DNA of 64,000 nucleotides from Leuconostoc gelidum subsp. gelidum KCTC 3527 (GTDB lineage: Bacteria; Bacillota; Bacilli; Lactobacillales; Lactobacillaceae): positions 1-64,000 of the forward strand of contig NZ_AEMI01000036.1 in the NCBI RefSeq assembly GCF_000166715.1, written 5' to 3'. Shown here in pieces: positions 35,799 to 46,201 of this stretch. The notes below the pieces were generated by a model. It was not told the origin of the DNA. It made no database searches and saw only the letters and a list, made by a program, of their open reading frames with translations. The position numbers and the translations under genes are program-made. Positions within the stretch are counted from its first letter, which is position 1, and the number at the start of each line of letters is the position of its first letter.

Positions 35799-36835
35799 TG
35801 ATTGAGCAAAACGCATACCAGCAAGCAGGCGTTGATATTAAAGCAGGTGAAAAGGCCGTTGAACTGATGAAAGACGCAGTATCTGATACGTATACCGACA
35901 ACGTTTTAGACGGTCTTGGTGGTTTTGGTGCCGCATTTGCACTTGGATCAGACTATAAAAATCCGGTCTTAGTGTCAGGCGCTGATGGTGTGGGCACAAA
36001 ATTACTGCTCGCGATTGCTGCGAATAAACACGACACAATTGGTCAAGATTTAGTGGCTATGGTTGCTAATGACATTCTGGCACAAGGCGCAAAACCGGCC
36101 TTTATGTTAGATTATTTGGCAGTTGATAAAATGAGACCAGAAGTTGTTGCAACAATTGTTACTGGTATCGCAAAAGCGGCCAAAGCCTCTGGAATGGCTC
36201 TCATTGGTGGAGAAAGTGCAGAGTTACCAGGATTATATGCGCCAAATCACTATGATTTAGCTGCTTTTGCGGTTGGTGTAGCAGAACGTGATCAGTTATT
36301 GGCGCCAAAAAATGTCAAATCAGGAGACGTTTTAATTGGTCTGCCGTCTTCAGGTATTCATTCAAATGGATACTCTTTGGTTCGCCATGTTTTAGGTATT
36401 CAAACTGATACTGATTTTAACCACTTGGATGCTGAGACACAAGAAACACTGATGACACCAACTACTTTATATGCTAAGCCTGTTTGGCCATTAGTTGCGC
36501 AAGGTATCATTCAATCAATGGCACACATTACAGGTGGCGGCTTAATTGAAAACTTACCGCGTGCGTATACGAATAAATTATCTGCCCAGATTAATTGGGG
36601 TTCATGGCCTGTGTTACCTATTTTTAATACCCTACAAAAAGCAGGTAACTTGTCAGTTGAGGATATGTTATTAACCTTCAACAATGGCTTAGGTATGGTA
36701 CTCGTTGTTAAGGCCGAAGCAAGTAAGCAGGTGATGTCGCAGCTATCTCAAGCGAATCAACCGGCTTATCTCATTGGTGAAATGACTGCACGTCAAGAGG
36801 CAGGGGTTGTCTTTAAAGGTGTAGCACCATGGTAA
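35798..36835 (+). CDS. purM: AIR synthetase
   Basis: Closes the imidazole ring: FGAM plus ATP to AIR; 345 residues. It shares the fold of PurL. Motifs include GGFGAAFALGSDYKNPVLVSGADGVGTKL split over residues ~33-60, GGESAELPGLY, and GLPSSGIHSNGYSLVR. One-base overlap with purF, short overlap with purN. Confidence 0.96.
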   Translation: MIEQNAYQQAGVDIKAGEKAVELMKDAVSDTYTDNVLDGLGGFGAAFALGSDYKNPVLVSGADGVGTKLLLAIAANKHDTIGQDLVAMVANDILAQGAKPAFMLDYLAVDKMRPEVVATIVTGIAKAAKASGMALIGGESAELPGLYAPNHYDLAAFAVGVAERDQLLAPKNVKSGDVLIGLPSSGIHSNGYSLVRHVLGIQTDTDFNHLDAETQETLMTPTTLYAKPVWPLVAQGIIQSMAHITGGGLIENLPRAYTNKLSAQINWGSWPVLPIFNTLQKAGNLSVEDMLLTFNNGLGMVLVVKAEASKQVMSQLSQANQPAYLIGEMTARQEAGVVFKGVAPW

Positions 36836-37419
36836 AGTCAGTCCGCCTAGCTATATTTGCATCAGGGACAGGCACGAATTTTCAAGCATTGCACGATGCT
36901 ATTTTACAGCGACATTTGCATGCTAAAATTGTGCGTTTGATAGTTGATAAATCTGCTGCTGGGGCGTTGAATTTAGCAAAAATATTTGGCATTCCGGCAA
37001 CTTTCATCAAATATTCAGAGTATAAAACCAAATCAGAAGCTGAACAAGCTATTTTGAATCAGTTAAAAACAGATGAGGTCGATGGTATTTTACTCGCTGG
37101 ATATATGCGTATTTTAACACCTACTTTAATTGACACTTATCCAAGTAAGATTATTAATCTACATCCAGCGATGTTACCTAATTTCCCAGGTAGGCACAGT
37201 ATTTTAGATGCTTATGAAGCAGGCGTTGATATGACAGGCGTAACCGTACATTTTGTTGACAATGGCATTGATACAGGTAAAATTATTGCGCAACAAAAAG
37301 TGCCCCGATTACCTAATGACACCTTACAGGATTTAGAAACGCGCATGCATAACGTTGAACATGTTTTGTATCCAAACACACTAGAACAGTTACTTAATGA
37401 AGGAGTATTTTTAAAATGA
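36829..37419 (+). CDS. purN: GAR formyltransferase (10-formyl-THF dependent)
   Basis: Transfers a formyl group from 10-formyl-THF to GAR; 196 residues. [12 protein letters not shown] at the N-terminus binds GAR phosphate; [23 protein letters not shown] (catalytic Asn-His) and [17 protein letters not shown] (Asp) are the folate/active site motifs. Depends on the folate cofactor made by Fhs encoded at 40960. Overlaps both neighbours by a few bases. Confidence 0.96.
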   Translation: MVKSVRLAIFASGTGTNFQALHDAILQRHLHAKIVRLIVDKSAAGALNLAKIFGIPATFIKYSEYKTKSEAEQAILNQLKTDEVDGILLAGYMRILTPTLIDTYPSKIINLHPAMLPNFPGRHSILDAYEAGVDMTGVTVHFVDNGIDTGKIIAQQKVPRLPNDTLQDLETRMHNVEHVLYPNTLEQLLNEGVFLK

Positions 37420-38942
37420 CACGTGCATTACTTAGTGTTTCTGACAAAAATGGGCTTGTCCCATTTGCCCAAAAATTAGTTGAACTTGGTTATGAATTGG
37501 TTTCAACTGGTGGCACACATAAAGTGCTTGAGGCAGCAGGCTTAAATGTGATTGCAATTGACGACGTGACTGATTTTCCAGAAATGCTGGATGGTCGTGT
37601 CAAAACATTACATCCCCGTGTCCATGCTGGTTTGCTTGCAAGACGCGATGTACCAGAACATATGGCAACATTGGCTGAATTTAATATTACACCAATTGAT
37701 ATGGTTGTCGTTAATTTATATCCATTTAAGGAAACGATTCAAAAAAGTGGTGTAACGGAGGCAGAAGCGATTGAAAATATTGATATTGGTGGTCCATCAA
37801 TGTTACGTTCAGCCGCAAAAAATTTCGCATCAGTTTTACCAATTGTTGATCCAACTGATTATGATGTTGTGATTGAAAAATTGCAAACTAATCAAGTTGA
37901 TCAAGCGTTTCGTAAGTCATTGGCAGCTAAAGTATTTCAACATACTGCTGCTTATGATGCGTTAATTGCTGATTATCTAACGGTATCAGAGTTTCCAACA
38001 AATCTAACATTGCCATATGAAAAGTTTGATGATATGCGTTATGGTGAAAATCCACATCAAAAAGCAGCAGCCTACACGACTGCCTTATCAGAATCATATT
38101 CAGTATTAAATGCTGAGATTTTGCATGGCAAGCAGTTATCTTATAATAATATTCGTGACGCAGATGCCGCTTTGCGTATTATTGCTGAATTTGAGGAAAC
38201 GACTGTAGTCACAGTTAAACACATGAACCCAGCTGGTATCGGACAAGGAGAAAACTTAGAAGAAGCATGGGATAAGGCCTTTGCTGCTGATGATATTTCT
38301 ATTTTTGGTGGTATTGTGGCCTTGAATCGCCAAGTTGATGCTGTAACGGCTAAAAAAATGCACAGTATTTTCTTGGAAATTATTATTGCACCTAGTTTCA
38401 CACCTGAAGCATTTGAAATTTTATCAGCAAAAAAGAACTTGCGTTTGTTGACATTACCATTTACAAATACAATTTCACAAAATTTGGAAGTGACTTCTGT
38501 TTTGGGTGGTGTCGTTATACAAGAACGTGACTTGATTGGGGAATCAGAAGCTAACTTCGAAGTTGTGTCAAAAGCGCAACCAACAGCGCAGCAATTGCGC
38601 GCAATGGTCTTTGCACAAAAAGTTGTCAAGCATGTGAAATCAAATGCAATCGTTGTGGCACGCGATGGTCAAACACTGGGCGTAGGCGCAGGTCAACCCA
38701 ATCGCATTGATTCAGTTGTTTATGCGATACAAAAAGCTGCAAACAAGACAGGTTATAGCGAGGCAGTATTAGCGTCAGATGCCTTTTTCCCAATGGATGA
38801 TTCTGTGGCATATGCGGCTGCTAATGGTATTAAAGCAATTGTTGAGCCTGGTGGCTCAATTAAGGATAAAGACTCAATTGCAAAAGCAGATGAGCTAGGA
38901 GTTGTGTTGGTATTTTCTGGTACACGTCATTTCAAACATTAA
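37416..38942 (+). CDS. purH: Bifunctional AICAR transformylase / IMP cyclohydrolase
   Basis: Last two steps to IMP; 508 residues. N-terminal MGS-like cyclohydrolase domain ([32 protein letters not shown]-like [17 protein letters not shown]-type [16 protein letters not shown]) and C-terminal transformylase with [10 protein letters not shown] (Lys-His pair; the usual NPCG is NPAG), SDAFFPMDD and [11 protein letters not shown]. Also uses 10-formyl-THF. It ends the continuous purE-H block and is followed by a terminator. Confidence 0.96.
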   Translation: MTRALLSVSDKNGLVPFAQKLVELGYELVSTGGTHKVLEAAGLNVIAIDDVTDFPEMLDGRVKTLHPRVHAGLLARRDVPEHMATLAEFNITPIDMVVVNLYPFKETIQKSGVTEAEAIENIDIGGPSMLRSAAKNFASVLPIVDPTDYDVVIEKLQTNQVDQAFRKSLAAKVFQHTAAYDALIADYLTVSEFPTNLTLPYEKFDDMRYGENPHQKAAAYTTALSESYSVLNAEILHGKQLSYNNIRDADAALRIIAEFEETTVVTVKHMNPAGIGQGENLEEAWDKAFAADDISIFGGIVALNRQVDAVTAKKMHSIFLEIIIAPSFTPEAFEILSAKKNLRLLTLPFTNTISQNLEVTSVLGGVVIQERDLIGESEANFEVVSKAQPTAQQLRAMVFAQKVVKHVKSNAIVVARDGQTLGVGAGQPNRIDSVVYAIQKAANKTGYSEAVLASDAFFPMDDSVAYAAANGIKAIVEPGGSIKDKDSIAKADELGVVLVFSGTRHFKH

Positions 38943-38952
38943 AAATTAATTT

Positions 38953-38977
38953 AAAGCGCTGAGTGTAGCGCTTTTTG
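38953..38977 (+). terminator. Terminator after purH
   Basis: AAAGCGCT / AGCGCTTT stem, loop GAGTGT, T5. A TATAAT (38983-38988) just downstream may start the Nudix transcript. Confidence 0.75.
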
Positions 38978-39007
38978 TATGCTATAATTTGTCACAGAGG
39001 AATCAAA

Positions 39008-39469
39008 ATGACACGGACAATGCCAATCGAATTGACTAATATGATTATGATTGAAAATTCAAAAACACACGAAATTCTAGTTGAAAACCGAAAAAATCCA
39101 AATTGGCCGGGTGTGACCTTTCCTGGTGGACACATTGAATCTGGCGAAACAGTGGTGGCCAGTGCCATTCGTGAAGCGTATGAGGAAACTGGATTAACGA
39201 TTGAAAATCCGCAACTAGTTGGTATCAAAGAATGGCCATTGACTGAAGGTGCACGCTATATTGTGATGTTGTTTAAGGCAACACAATACCATGGGACACT
39301 TCAAGCAGGACGGGAAGGTGATATATTTTGGACGACACGTGATGAGTTGCGCCATATGGATACACCGCGAACTTTTTTAGACATGTTACCAGTATTTGAT
39401 GAACTAGAAATTAGTGAGCTTGCACTAGGTGATATATATCAGGGGGAACGAACGATAACGTTGTTATAA
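39008..39469 (+). CDS. Nudix hydrolase, MutT/8-oxo-dGTPase-like
   Basis: A 153-residue Nudix protein with the complete box GGHIESGETVVASAIREAYEETGL (Gx5Ex7REUxEExGU) at residues ~41-64. The N-terminus (PIELTNMIMI) and the later GDIFWTTRDELRHMDTP resemble nucleotide pyrophosphohydrolases of the 8-oxo-dGTPase type. The substrate cannot be fixed from sequence. SD AGAGGAA 5 nt before the ATG. It is a single gene with its own -10, inserted between purH and purD; a house-cleaning role on purine nucleotides would fit. Confidence 0.88.
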   Translation: MTRTMPIELTNMIMIENSKTHEILVENRKNPNWPGVTFPGGHIESGETVVASAIREAYEETGLTIENPQLVGIKEWPLTEGARYIVMLFKATQYHGTLQAGREGDIFWTTRDELRHMDTPRTFLDMLPVFDELEISELALGDIYQGERTITLL

Positions 39470-39521
39470 ATGTGTATTGGTTAACAAACGGTTCTGTACA
39501 AATAAAAATTAAATATCATTC

Positions 39522-39573
39522 TAATAACGAACAATATATTTTTTTGTGAGAAAAAGATAATTTATTAACGAAC
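39522..39573 (+). promoter_or_regulatory. purD promoter region with two PurR-like boxes 41 bp apart
   Basis: TAATAA (39522-39527), -10-like, abuts ACGAAC (39527-39532); the second ACGAAC is at 39568-39573, again 41 bp further. A TAAAAT at 39594-39599 is an alternative -10. The box pair copies the purE layout. Confidence 0.6.
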
Positions 39574-39635
39574 AAAAACGCGAAAAAATCTGATAAAATA
39601 AGATATAACATAAAATAAATATTTTAGAGGCTGTG

Positions 39636-40886
39636 ATGAAAAAAGTATTAATTATTGGTTCTGGGGCACGTGAACACGCTTTGGCACAAACATTTTTGCG
39701 TAGTGAACAAGTGACAACAGTGCTTGTTGCACCAGGAAATGATGGGATGACCGATGCAGGATTAAAATGTGTGACAATTTCAGCAACGAATTTATTAGGT
39801 CTTCGTGATTTAGCTATATCTGAATCTGTTGATTTAACGTTTGTTGGCAACGAGGAGCCGCTGACATTAGGAATTGTTGATTTGTTTGAGGCTTCTAAGT
39901 TACCTATTTTTGGTCCATCTATGGTGGCGGCACAGTTAGAGGGATCAAAGTCTTTTACCAAGAATTTGTTGCAAAAGTATGCAATTCCAACTGCAAAATC
40001 GGTGACAGTGGAAACACTAGAACATGCAACGGATGTATTACAGGCGTTCGGACTACCAATTGTATTCAAACTTGATGGTTTAGCTCTTGGAAAGGGTGTC
40101 ACTATTTTAACTAATCCAATAGCGGCAAACACGTATTTGACGGATTTGTATACGAAAGACCCTGCGACAAGATTAGTTATTGAGGAATACCTAGAAGGGG
40201 TTGAATTTTCTATTTTTTCTCTTGTTGGAAAAAATGGGATGATAACACATGCACCGTTAGCACAAGATCACAAACGTCGTTTTGATCAGAATAGAGGACC
40301 AAATACTGGTGGAATGGGTGCCTATAGTCCTGTTCGTTGGATTAGTGATGACATTAAAAATCGCGCGATTACAGAACTGGTAGAACCAACAATTAGCGCT
40401 TTGACAAAAGAAGGAACGCCCTTTGCTGGTGTGTTGTACACTGGTGTCATGCTAACGCGAGAGGGGCCAAAAGTCATTGAATTTAATGTTCGGTTTGGTG
40501 ATCCAGAAGCACAAGTCGTTTTGCCGCAATACACAGGTGATTTTTATGAACTAATCAGTCAATTAATGATTGGTCAAACTCCGACAGTGCAGTGGCAAAA
40601 AAATGATGTTTACGTCGGCGTTGTTTTAGCCGCAGAAGGTTATCCGCAAGCACCTGTTAAAGGTGCAGTTGTGCCAACAGTAGATGCTGTAACACCTTTA
40701 ATTATTAATTTTGCTGGTGTCAAAAATGGTGTTGCAAATGGGGGACGTGTGGCAACGGTTGTTGCCCATGATATCAGTGCGACTTTGGCACAAAAAAGTG
40801 TGTACAATAAAATCAATCTCTTAGATACAAGCCTAGAATATCGACATGACATAGCTTATCAAGCGGTTAATCATGAAGAAAATTAA
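39636..40886 (+). CDS. purD: GAR synthetase
   Basis: ATP-grasp ligase joining phosphoribosylamine and glycine; 416 residues. KVLIIGSGAREHALA at the N-terminus, FGPSMVAAQLEGSKSFTK, RRFDQNRGPNTGGMGAYSP and FNVRFGDPEAQVVLP are all hallmarks. ATG 39636 follows AGAGG by 5 nt; a GTG one codon earlier is too close to the ribosome site. It is separated from the main operon by the Nudix gene, and has its own PurR-like boxes, then leads into fhs without a terminator. Confidence 0.96.
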   Translation: MKKVLIIGSGAREHALAQTFLRSEQVTTVLVAPGNDGMTDAGLKCVTISATNLLGLRDLAISESVDLTFVGNEEPLTLGIVDLFEASKLPIFGPSMVAAQLEGSKSFTKNLLQKYAIPTAKSVTVETLEHATDVLQAFGLPIVFKLDGLALGKGVTILTNPIAANTYLTDLYTKDPATRLVIEEYLEGVEFSIFSLVGKNGMITHAPLAQDHKRRFDQNRGPNTGGMGAYSPVRWISDDIKNRAITELVEPTISALTKEGTPFAGVLYTGVMLTREGPKVIEFNVRFGDPEAQVVLPQYTGDFYELISQLMIGQTPTVQWQKNDVYVGVVLAAEGYPQAPVKGAVVPTVDAVTPLIINFAGVKNGVANGGRVATVVAHDISATLAQKSVYNKINLLDTSLEYRHDIAYQAVNHEEN

Positions 40887-40959
40887 CCTTTTCTTATCAA
40901 GTAACTGAATTTTTTTGAAAATATTATCATGTTCAAGTGTAAAAAGGAAGTATGAAGAT

Positions 40960-42624
40960 ATGCAAACAGACATTGAAATTGCTCAAGCGGCCGATGTTAA
41001 GCCAATTACAGAGATTGCTGCGATTGCTGGATTAAAGGCGCATGAAATTGAACCATATGGTTATGACAAAGCAAAAATCAAGTTAGATCCAACGGTTAAA
41101 CGAGACAAGACACTTGGTAAATTAATACTTGTCACATCAATTAACCCAACACCGGCTGGTGAAGGAAAATCAACAGTAACTGTTGGTTTAGCTGATGCTT
41201 TACAGATGGCTGGTAAAAAAACTATGATTGCTTTACGTGAACCATCTCTTGGACCTGTTATGGGAATGAAAGGTGGTGCTACCGGTGGTGGGTACGCACA
41301 AGTAATACCAATGGCGGATATTAATTTACACTTTACGGGTGATTTTCATGCGTTGACATCAGCACATGATACATTGGCCGCTATTTTGGATAATAGTATG
41401 CAACAAGGTAATCCACTCAATATTGATCCGCGCCGTATTTTGTGGAAGCGTGTGTTGGATATCAATGATCGTGCTTTACGACATATCAATATTGGTATGG
41501 GTGGACCAACTTCTGGGGTGCCACGTGAGGATGGTTTTGATATTACGGTAGCCTCAGAACTGATGGCTATTCTAACACTATCAACTGATTTAATGGATTT
41601 AAAATCTCGAATTGCACGTATCGTTATTGGTTACACCTATACAAAAAAACCAGTGACAGTGAGTGATTTAGGAGTTGCTGGGGCCTTAACAGTGTTGCTA
41701 AAGGATGCAATCAAACCTAATCTTGTACAAACATTGGCACACACACCAGCAATTATTCATGGTGGGCCTTTTGCCAACATTGCACAAGGCACTAATTCAA
41801 TTTTAGCAACTAAAACCGCCTTGCAATTAGCAGATTATGCGGTAACAGAGGCTGGTTTTGGTGCTGATTTAGGGGGCGAAAAGTTTCTAGATGTCAAGGT
41901 GCCGCTGCTGGGTAAAACACCAGATACAATTGTCATTGTCGCAACAGTTAGGGCTTTGAAGCATCACGGAAATGTGGCACTGAAAGATTTGAACAATGAG
42001 AATGTTGACGCTTTAAAAATGGGATTAAAAAATTTAGGGCAACATTTAACTGCAATGGGTCGTTATGGTGTACCAGTTATTGTTGCGATTAATCGCTTTA
42101 CTGCTGATACAGAAGTTGAGTTACAGGTTGTTAAAAATTATGCTGAACAATTTGGGGCAACGGCTTATACGACAGAAGTTTGGGCAAAAGGTGGTGTTGG
42201 CGCTAAAGCATTAGCAGCGGCAGTGATTGAAAAGAGCGCGCAAGAGTCTGACTTTACACCACTTTACCAATCGTCAGATGATGCTATCAACAAACTTAAT
42301 AGCATTGTTCAAGTAGTTTACGGTGGTCAGGGGGTTGAACTATCTCAAGTAGCACAGAGGCAATTACTAGAATTTAAGCAACTTGGTTGGGATAAATTAC
42401 CGATTATTATGGCTAAAACACAATATTCACTGTCAGATGATGCCAAACAACTAGGCGCGCCTAAAAAATTTGTGATTCATATTCGTGAATTCGTGCCTAA
42501 ACTAGGCGCTGGGTTTTTAGTGGCCATGACAGGATCAATTTTAACAATGCCTGGTTTACCAAAACATCCAGCAGCTTTGGATATTGATATTGATAAGAAT
42601 GGCATCATTACTGGCCTTTTTTAA
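40960..42624 (+). CDS. fhs: Formate-tetrahydrofolate ligase
   Basis: Makes 10-formyl-THF from formate, THF and ATP, the carbon donor for PurN and PurH; 554 residues. P-loop region [20 protein letters not shown], the substrate-binding [23 protein letters not shown] and [13 protein letters not shown] are typical. ATG 40960 lies ~10 nt after AAGGAAG. Lies 73 bp after purD with no terminator, so is probably in the same transcript. Need for free formate gives meaning to the OFA transporter two genes on. Confidence 0.96.
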   Translation: MQTDIEIAQAADVKPITEIAAIAGLKAHEIEPYGYDKAKIKLDPTVKRDKTLGKLILVTSINPTPAGEGKSTVTVGLADALQMAGKKTMIALREPSLGPVMGMKGGATGGGYAQVIPMADINLHFTGDFHALTSAHDTLAAILDNSMQQGNPLNIDPRRILWKRVLDINDRALRHINIGMGGPTSGVPREDGFDITVASELMAILTLSTDLMDLKSRIARIVIGYTYTKKPVTVSDLGVAGALTVLLKDAIKPNLVQTLAHTPAIIHGGPFANIAQGTNSILATKTALQLADYAVTEAGFGADLGGEKFLDVKVPLLGKTPDTIVIVATVRALKHHGNVALKDLNNENVDALKMGLKNLGQHLTAMGRYGVPVIVAINRFTADTEVELQVVKNYAEQFGATAYTTEVWAKGGVGAKALAAAVIEKSAQESDFTPLYQSSDDAINKLNSIVQVVYGGQGVELSQVAQRQLLEFKQLGWDKLPIIMAKTQYSLSDDAKQLGAPKKFVIHIREFVPKLGAGFLVAMTGSILTMPGLPKHPAALDIDIDKNGIITGLF

Positions 42625-42660
42625 AAATAAATTTGATTTTGAAAATAGAGAGGAAAGACT

Positions 42661-43464
42661 ATGGCACTTTTACAGGTAAATTATTATTCGCAAACTTTGG
42701 GTATGGATCGTGTGATGAATGTTATTCTACCAGAACTATCTGATCATAATCCAAGTTGGACGGCTGCGGATTTACAAGATATACCAGTTTTGTATCTATT
42801 GCATGGTATGTCAGGAGATCAGGCAGTATGGACGCGTCGAACAAGTATTGAACGTTTAGTGCGACAGACACCAGTAGCAATTGTAATGCCTTCAACTGAT
42901 TTAGCTTGGTATACCAATACGCAATATGGGATGAACTATTTTGACGCCTTAATTGATGAATTACCCCAAAAAATTGCGACACTTTTTCCACAAATTTCAA
43001 AAAAACGTGACAAAAATTTTATTGCAGGTCTTTCTATGGGAGGATACGGTGCGTTTAAAATGGCTTTTAGTAGTCAGCAATTTAGTTATGCCGCATCTTT
43101 ATCTGGTGCGTTAATAGGAGATCCAAATTTTCCAGGTCGAGATGCCTGGCAAAACGATGCCTATTGGCAAGGCATATTTGGGAATCTAACAAAATTTTCG
43201 GGGTCAGATAACGATATTATTACATTAGCACAACAGCAATCATTTAGAAAACAGCAGTTACCAAAACTGTATGCTTGGATTGGTGAACAAGATTTCTTGT
43301 TTGAAAATAATCAACATACAATATCACAAATCAAAGCATTAGGATATGATGTGACTTTTGAAACAAGTCCGGGTGAACATGATTGGTACTATTGGGATAA
43401 AAAAATTGAACGTATTCTCGAATGGTTACCAATTAATTACAAAAAAGAAAAAAGATTATCTTAA
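42661..43464 (+). CDS. Serine esterase of the EstA / esterase D family
   Basis: A 267-residue alpha/beta hydrolase resembling lactic acid bacterial tributyrin esterase EstA and the S-formylglutathione hydrolase-like group. Nucleophile Ser in AGLSMGGYGAFKMAF (about residue 126), Asp in GEQDFLFENN, His in PGEHDWYYW; the oxyanion region is LLHGMSGDQAVW. No signal peptide, so it is probably cytoplasmic. Acts on short-chain esters in relatives; an S-formyl-thioester role beside fhs would be attractive but is speculative. SD AGAGGAAAG 4 nt before the ATG. Confidence 0.88.
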   Translation: MALLQVNYYSQTLGMDRVMNVILPELSDHNPSWTAADLQDIPVLYLLHGMSGDQAVWTRRTSIERLVRQTPVAIVMPSTDLAWYTNTQYGMNYFDALIDELPQKIATLFPQISKKRDKNFIAGLSMGGYGAFKMAFSSQQFSYAASLSGALIGDPNFPGRDAWQNDAYWQGIFGNLTKFSGSDNDIITLAQQQSFRKQQLPKLYAWIGEQDFLFENNQHTISQIKALGYDVTFETSPGEHDWYYWDKKIERILEWLPINYKKEKRLS

Positions 43465-43525
43465 ATAGAACAAGAATAAGCAACGGCTAAATGATAATCT
43501 AAAACAAAAAGGGGAAATCATTATT

Positions 43526-44743
43526 GTGGAAAATAAATGGGTTCGGGCAGCCTTACCAGCTTTACTTATTCATGGTAGCATTGGGACAGTTTATGCATGG
43601 AGTGTCTTTAAACAAGCTATTGCAGACGATATTGGCACGACTGTGCCAAACATTGAATGGGCATTTTCAATTGCCATTTTATTTTTAGGATTGTCAGCAG
43701 CGGCTTTAGGACATTTTGTAGAACGTGACATTAAAAAATCTGCGCTATTATCAACGCTGTTTTTTGTGGTTGGTATGATTGGAACCGGCATAAGTATTCA
43801 TCAAAAATCATTACTGGGTATTTATATTTTTTATGGTGTTATTATGGGTATTGGCTTAGGGATCGGCTATTTAACGCCAGTTAAAAATTTAATGCTCTGG
43901 TTTAAAGACAATAAGGGGCTTGGAACAGGATTAGCTGTAGCTGGGTTTGGCTTAGCCAAAATGATTTTTTCTCCCATTATGGTCAGTTTGCAACTAAATG
44001 TTGGTTTATGGCAAATGTTTGTTATTTTAGGAGTTGTATTTGCCATAATGATGCTGATTGGGGTAATTTTAATTAAAAAACCAGCTGATTGGCAAGAAAA
44101 GCCGCTCGAGAATAAATTCAAGCCACTAAACTTGATAAAAACGCCTAATTTTATTGGTATTTGGTTGATGTTTTATCTTAACATTACGGCAGGATTAGCT
44201 ATTATTTCGCAAGAAAAAGATATTTTAATGGGACTCAAAACAAATAGTGGATCGGCTATATTTTCAGTTGCAGCGGTAACGACAATTGTAAGTGTTGATG
44301 CTTTTTTCAACGCTGCTGGTCGTGTGGGATTTGCTAGTTTTTCAGACCGTTTAAAAGATCGTAACACAATTTATCGTGTTATTTTTATCATGTCTCTCAT
44401 CATGGCATTAAGCGCTTATTTGTTACCTGATCAGGCTACTTTGATGCCAATTGTCATTGTTACCACATTTTTTTTAATCAATGCTGGATATGGTGGCGGA
44501 TTTTCTGCACTACCGCCGTTGTTAGCAGATAGGTTTGGTATGCATGCAATTTCAAAAATTCATGGGATGACGCTGACAGCTTGGGCAGCGGCAGGACTAT
44601 CGGGGAACCAATTGGCTAGTTTTATCGTCCATGGTTTGGGTATGGACTATAAAATGGTATTTATTGTAATTGCTGTATTATATGCAGTTGCTTTCATCAT
44701 TTCAATTACTCTCGTAGATTCAAAACAAACATTAATTGAATAA
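43526..44743 (+). CDS. OFA-family major facilitator transporter
   Basis: A 405-residue, 12-membrane-segment MFS protein of the oxalate/formate antiporter family. The start ALLIHGSIGTVYAWSVFKQAI, GIGLGIGYLTPVKNLMLWF and KGLGTGLAVAGFGLAKMIFSP are diagnostic. GTG start 8 nt after GGGGAAA. The real substrate in this family varies. Placed between fhs (which consumes formate) and purB, formate uptake is a sensible hypothesis. No soluble domains. Confidence 0.85.
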   Translation: MENKWVRAALPALLIHGSIGTVYAWSVFKQAIADDIGTTVPNIEWAFSIAILFLGLSAAALGHFVERDIKKSALLSTLFFVVGMIGTGISIHQKSLLGIYIFYGVIMGIGLGIGYLTPVKNLMLWFKDNKGLGTGLAVAGFGLAKMIFSPIMVSLQLNVGLWQMFVILGVVFAIMMLIGVILIKKPADWQEKPLENKFKPLNLIKTPNFIGIWLMFYLNITAGLAIISQEKDILMGLKTNSGSAIFSVAAVTTIVSVDAFFNAAGRVGFASFSDRLKDRNTIYRVIFIMSLIMALSAYLLPDQATLMPIVIVTTFFLINAGYGGGFSALPPLLADRFGMHAISKIHGMTLTAWAAAGLSGNQLASFIVHGLGMDYKMVFIVIAVLYAVAFIISITLVDSKQTLIE

Positions 44744-44789
44744 AACGTTTTCATGTGTAACTTACTTTTTTTGAGATAACAGTATAGTT

Positions 44790-44845
44790 TATAATTAACG
44801 AACGATGCACACTGTTTGTGAGATAAAATTCATAAAATGGCGAAT
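44790..44845 (+). promoter_or_regulatory. purB promoter with PurR-like box
   Basis: TATAAT (44790-44795) followed by ACGAAC (44798-44803). A degenerate GCGAAT lies 42 bp further (44840-44845). TTGAGA at 44771 is too close (13 bp) to be the -35, so the -35 is unclear. The box covers the likely transcription start. Confidence 0.55.
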
Positions 44846-44905
44846 GCAAATACGTCATTAACTGGTACAATTATAGTTAAAGACAGAACATAAAGGAATC
44901 TAAAA

Positions 44906-46201
44906 ATGATAGAACGCTATTCTCGTCAAGAACTTCGTGACATTTGGTCAATGCAAAATCAATATCAAACTTGGCTTGATGTTGAAATTGCCGTTGATGC
45001 TGGTTGGGTTGCCGCCGGACATATTCCAGCTGCAGACCTTGAAAAAATTCGTGCCAATGCTAAATTTGATGCTGATCGCATTGCTGAAATTGAGTTGTCA
45101 ACGCGTCATGATGTTGTTGCATTTACACGAAACGTCTCAGAATCACTTGGTGATGAACGTAAATGGATTCATTATGGATTGACTTCAACAGATGTGGTGG
45201 ATACAGCACAAGCATTACGTTTGCGTCAAGCTAACGTCATTATTAAAGAAGATTTACAAGAATGGCGTGAATCAATAAAAAAGCTAGCCTTAAAATATAA
45301 AGAGACAGTTATGATGGGCCGTACACATGGCGTGCATGCGGAGCCAACGACATTTGGCTTGAAAATGGCACGTTTTTATGCTTCGGCAACGCGAGCAATT
45401 GAACGTTTTGATCGTGTGGCTTCAGAAGTTGAAACAGGCAAGTTATCTGGTGCTGTGGGAACATTTGCGAATGTGCCACCCTATGTTGAAGAAGTTGCCA
45501 TGCAAGAGCTTGGGTTGACTGCACAACCTATTGGATCACAGGTTTTACCACGTGATTTACATGCTGATTATGTTCAAACTATCGCTTTAATTGGCACACA
45601 AATGGAAGAACTGGCCACTGAAATTCGGGCCCTACAACGTTCAGAAATCCATGAAGTTGAAGAAGGGTTCGCTAAGGGGCAAAAAGGTTCTTCTGCCATG
45701 CCACATAAACGTAATCCAATTGGTGATGAAAACATTACTGGCTTGGCACGTGTTTTGCGTGGCTATGCTGTTACAGCACTAGAAAATGTGACATTATGGC
45801 ATGAACGTGATATTTCACATTCGTCTGCAGAGCGCATTATTTTAGCAGATGCAACTGCCATTATTGACTATATGTTAACACGACATACTGGTATTTTAAA
45901 TAATTTGGGTGTTTTTCCGGATACAATGCAAAAAAATATGGACCGTACATATGGTTTGATATACTCGCAACGTCTCTTGTTAAGTTTGATTGATGCTGGA
46001 TTATCTCGTGAACAAGCCTATGATACTGTACAACCCTTGACGGCTCGTTCTTGGGACGAACGTCTGATGTTTCGTGATCTTGTTGATGCTGATCGTACAA
46101 TTTCATCACACTTAACAAAAGTCCAAATTGATGATGCCTTTGATTATCATTATCATTTACGTCATGTTGATGAAATTTTTAAGAGGGTAGGTTTAGTATG
46201 A
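44906..46201 (+). CDS. purB: Adenylosuccinate lyase
   Basis: Acts twice in purine synthesis: SAICAR to AICAR, and adenylosuccinate to AMP; 431 residues. Superfamily signature GSSAMPHKRNPIGDENI, plus TRHDVVAFTRNVSE and MMGRTHGVHAEPTTFG (catalytic His). Own promoter with a PurR-like box. SD AAAGGAA 8 nt upstream. The stop overlaps hpt by 4 bp, so salvage and synthesis are linked. Confidence 0.96.
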   Translation: MIERYSRQELRDIWSMQNQYQTWLDVEIAVDAGWVAAGHIPAADLEKIRANAKFDADRIAEIELSTRHDVVAFTRNVSESLGDERKWIHYGLTSTDVVDTAQALRLRQANVIIKEDLQEWRESIKKLALKYKETVMMGRTHGVHAEPTTFGLKMARFYASATRAIERFDRVASEVETGKLSGAVGTFANVPPYVEEVAMQELGLTAQPIGSQVLPRDLHADYVQTIALIGTQMEELATEIRALQRSEIHEVEEGFAKGQKGSSAMPHKRNPIGDENITGLARVLRGYAVTALENVTLWHERDISHSSAERIILADATAIIDYMLTRHTGILNNLGVFPDTMQKNMDRTYGLIYSQRLLLSLIDAGLSREQAYDTVQPLTARSWDERLMFRDLVDADRTISSHLTKVQIDDAFDYHYHLRHVDEIFKRVGLV

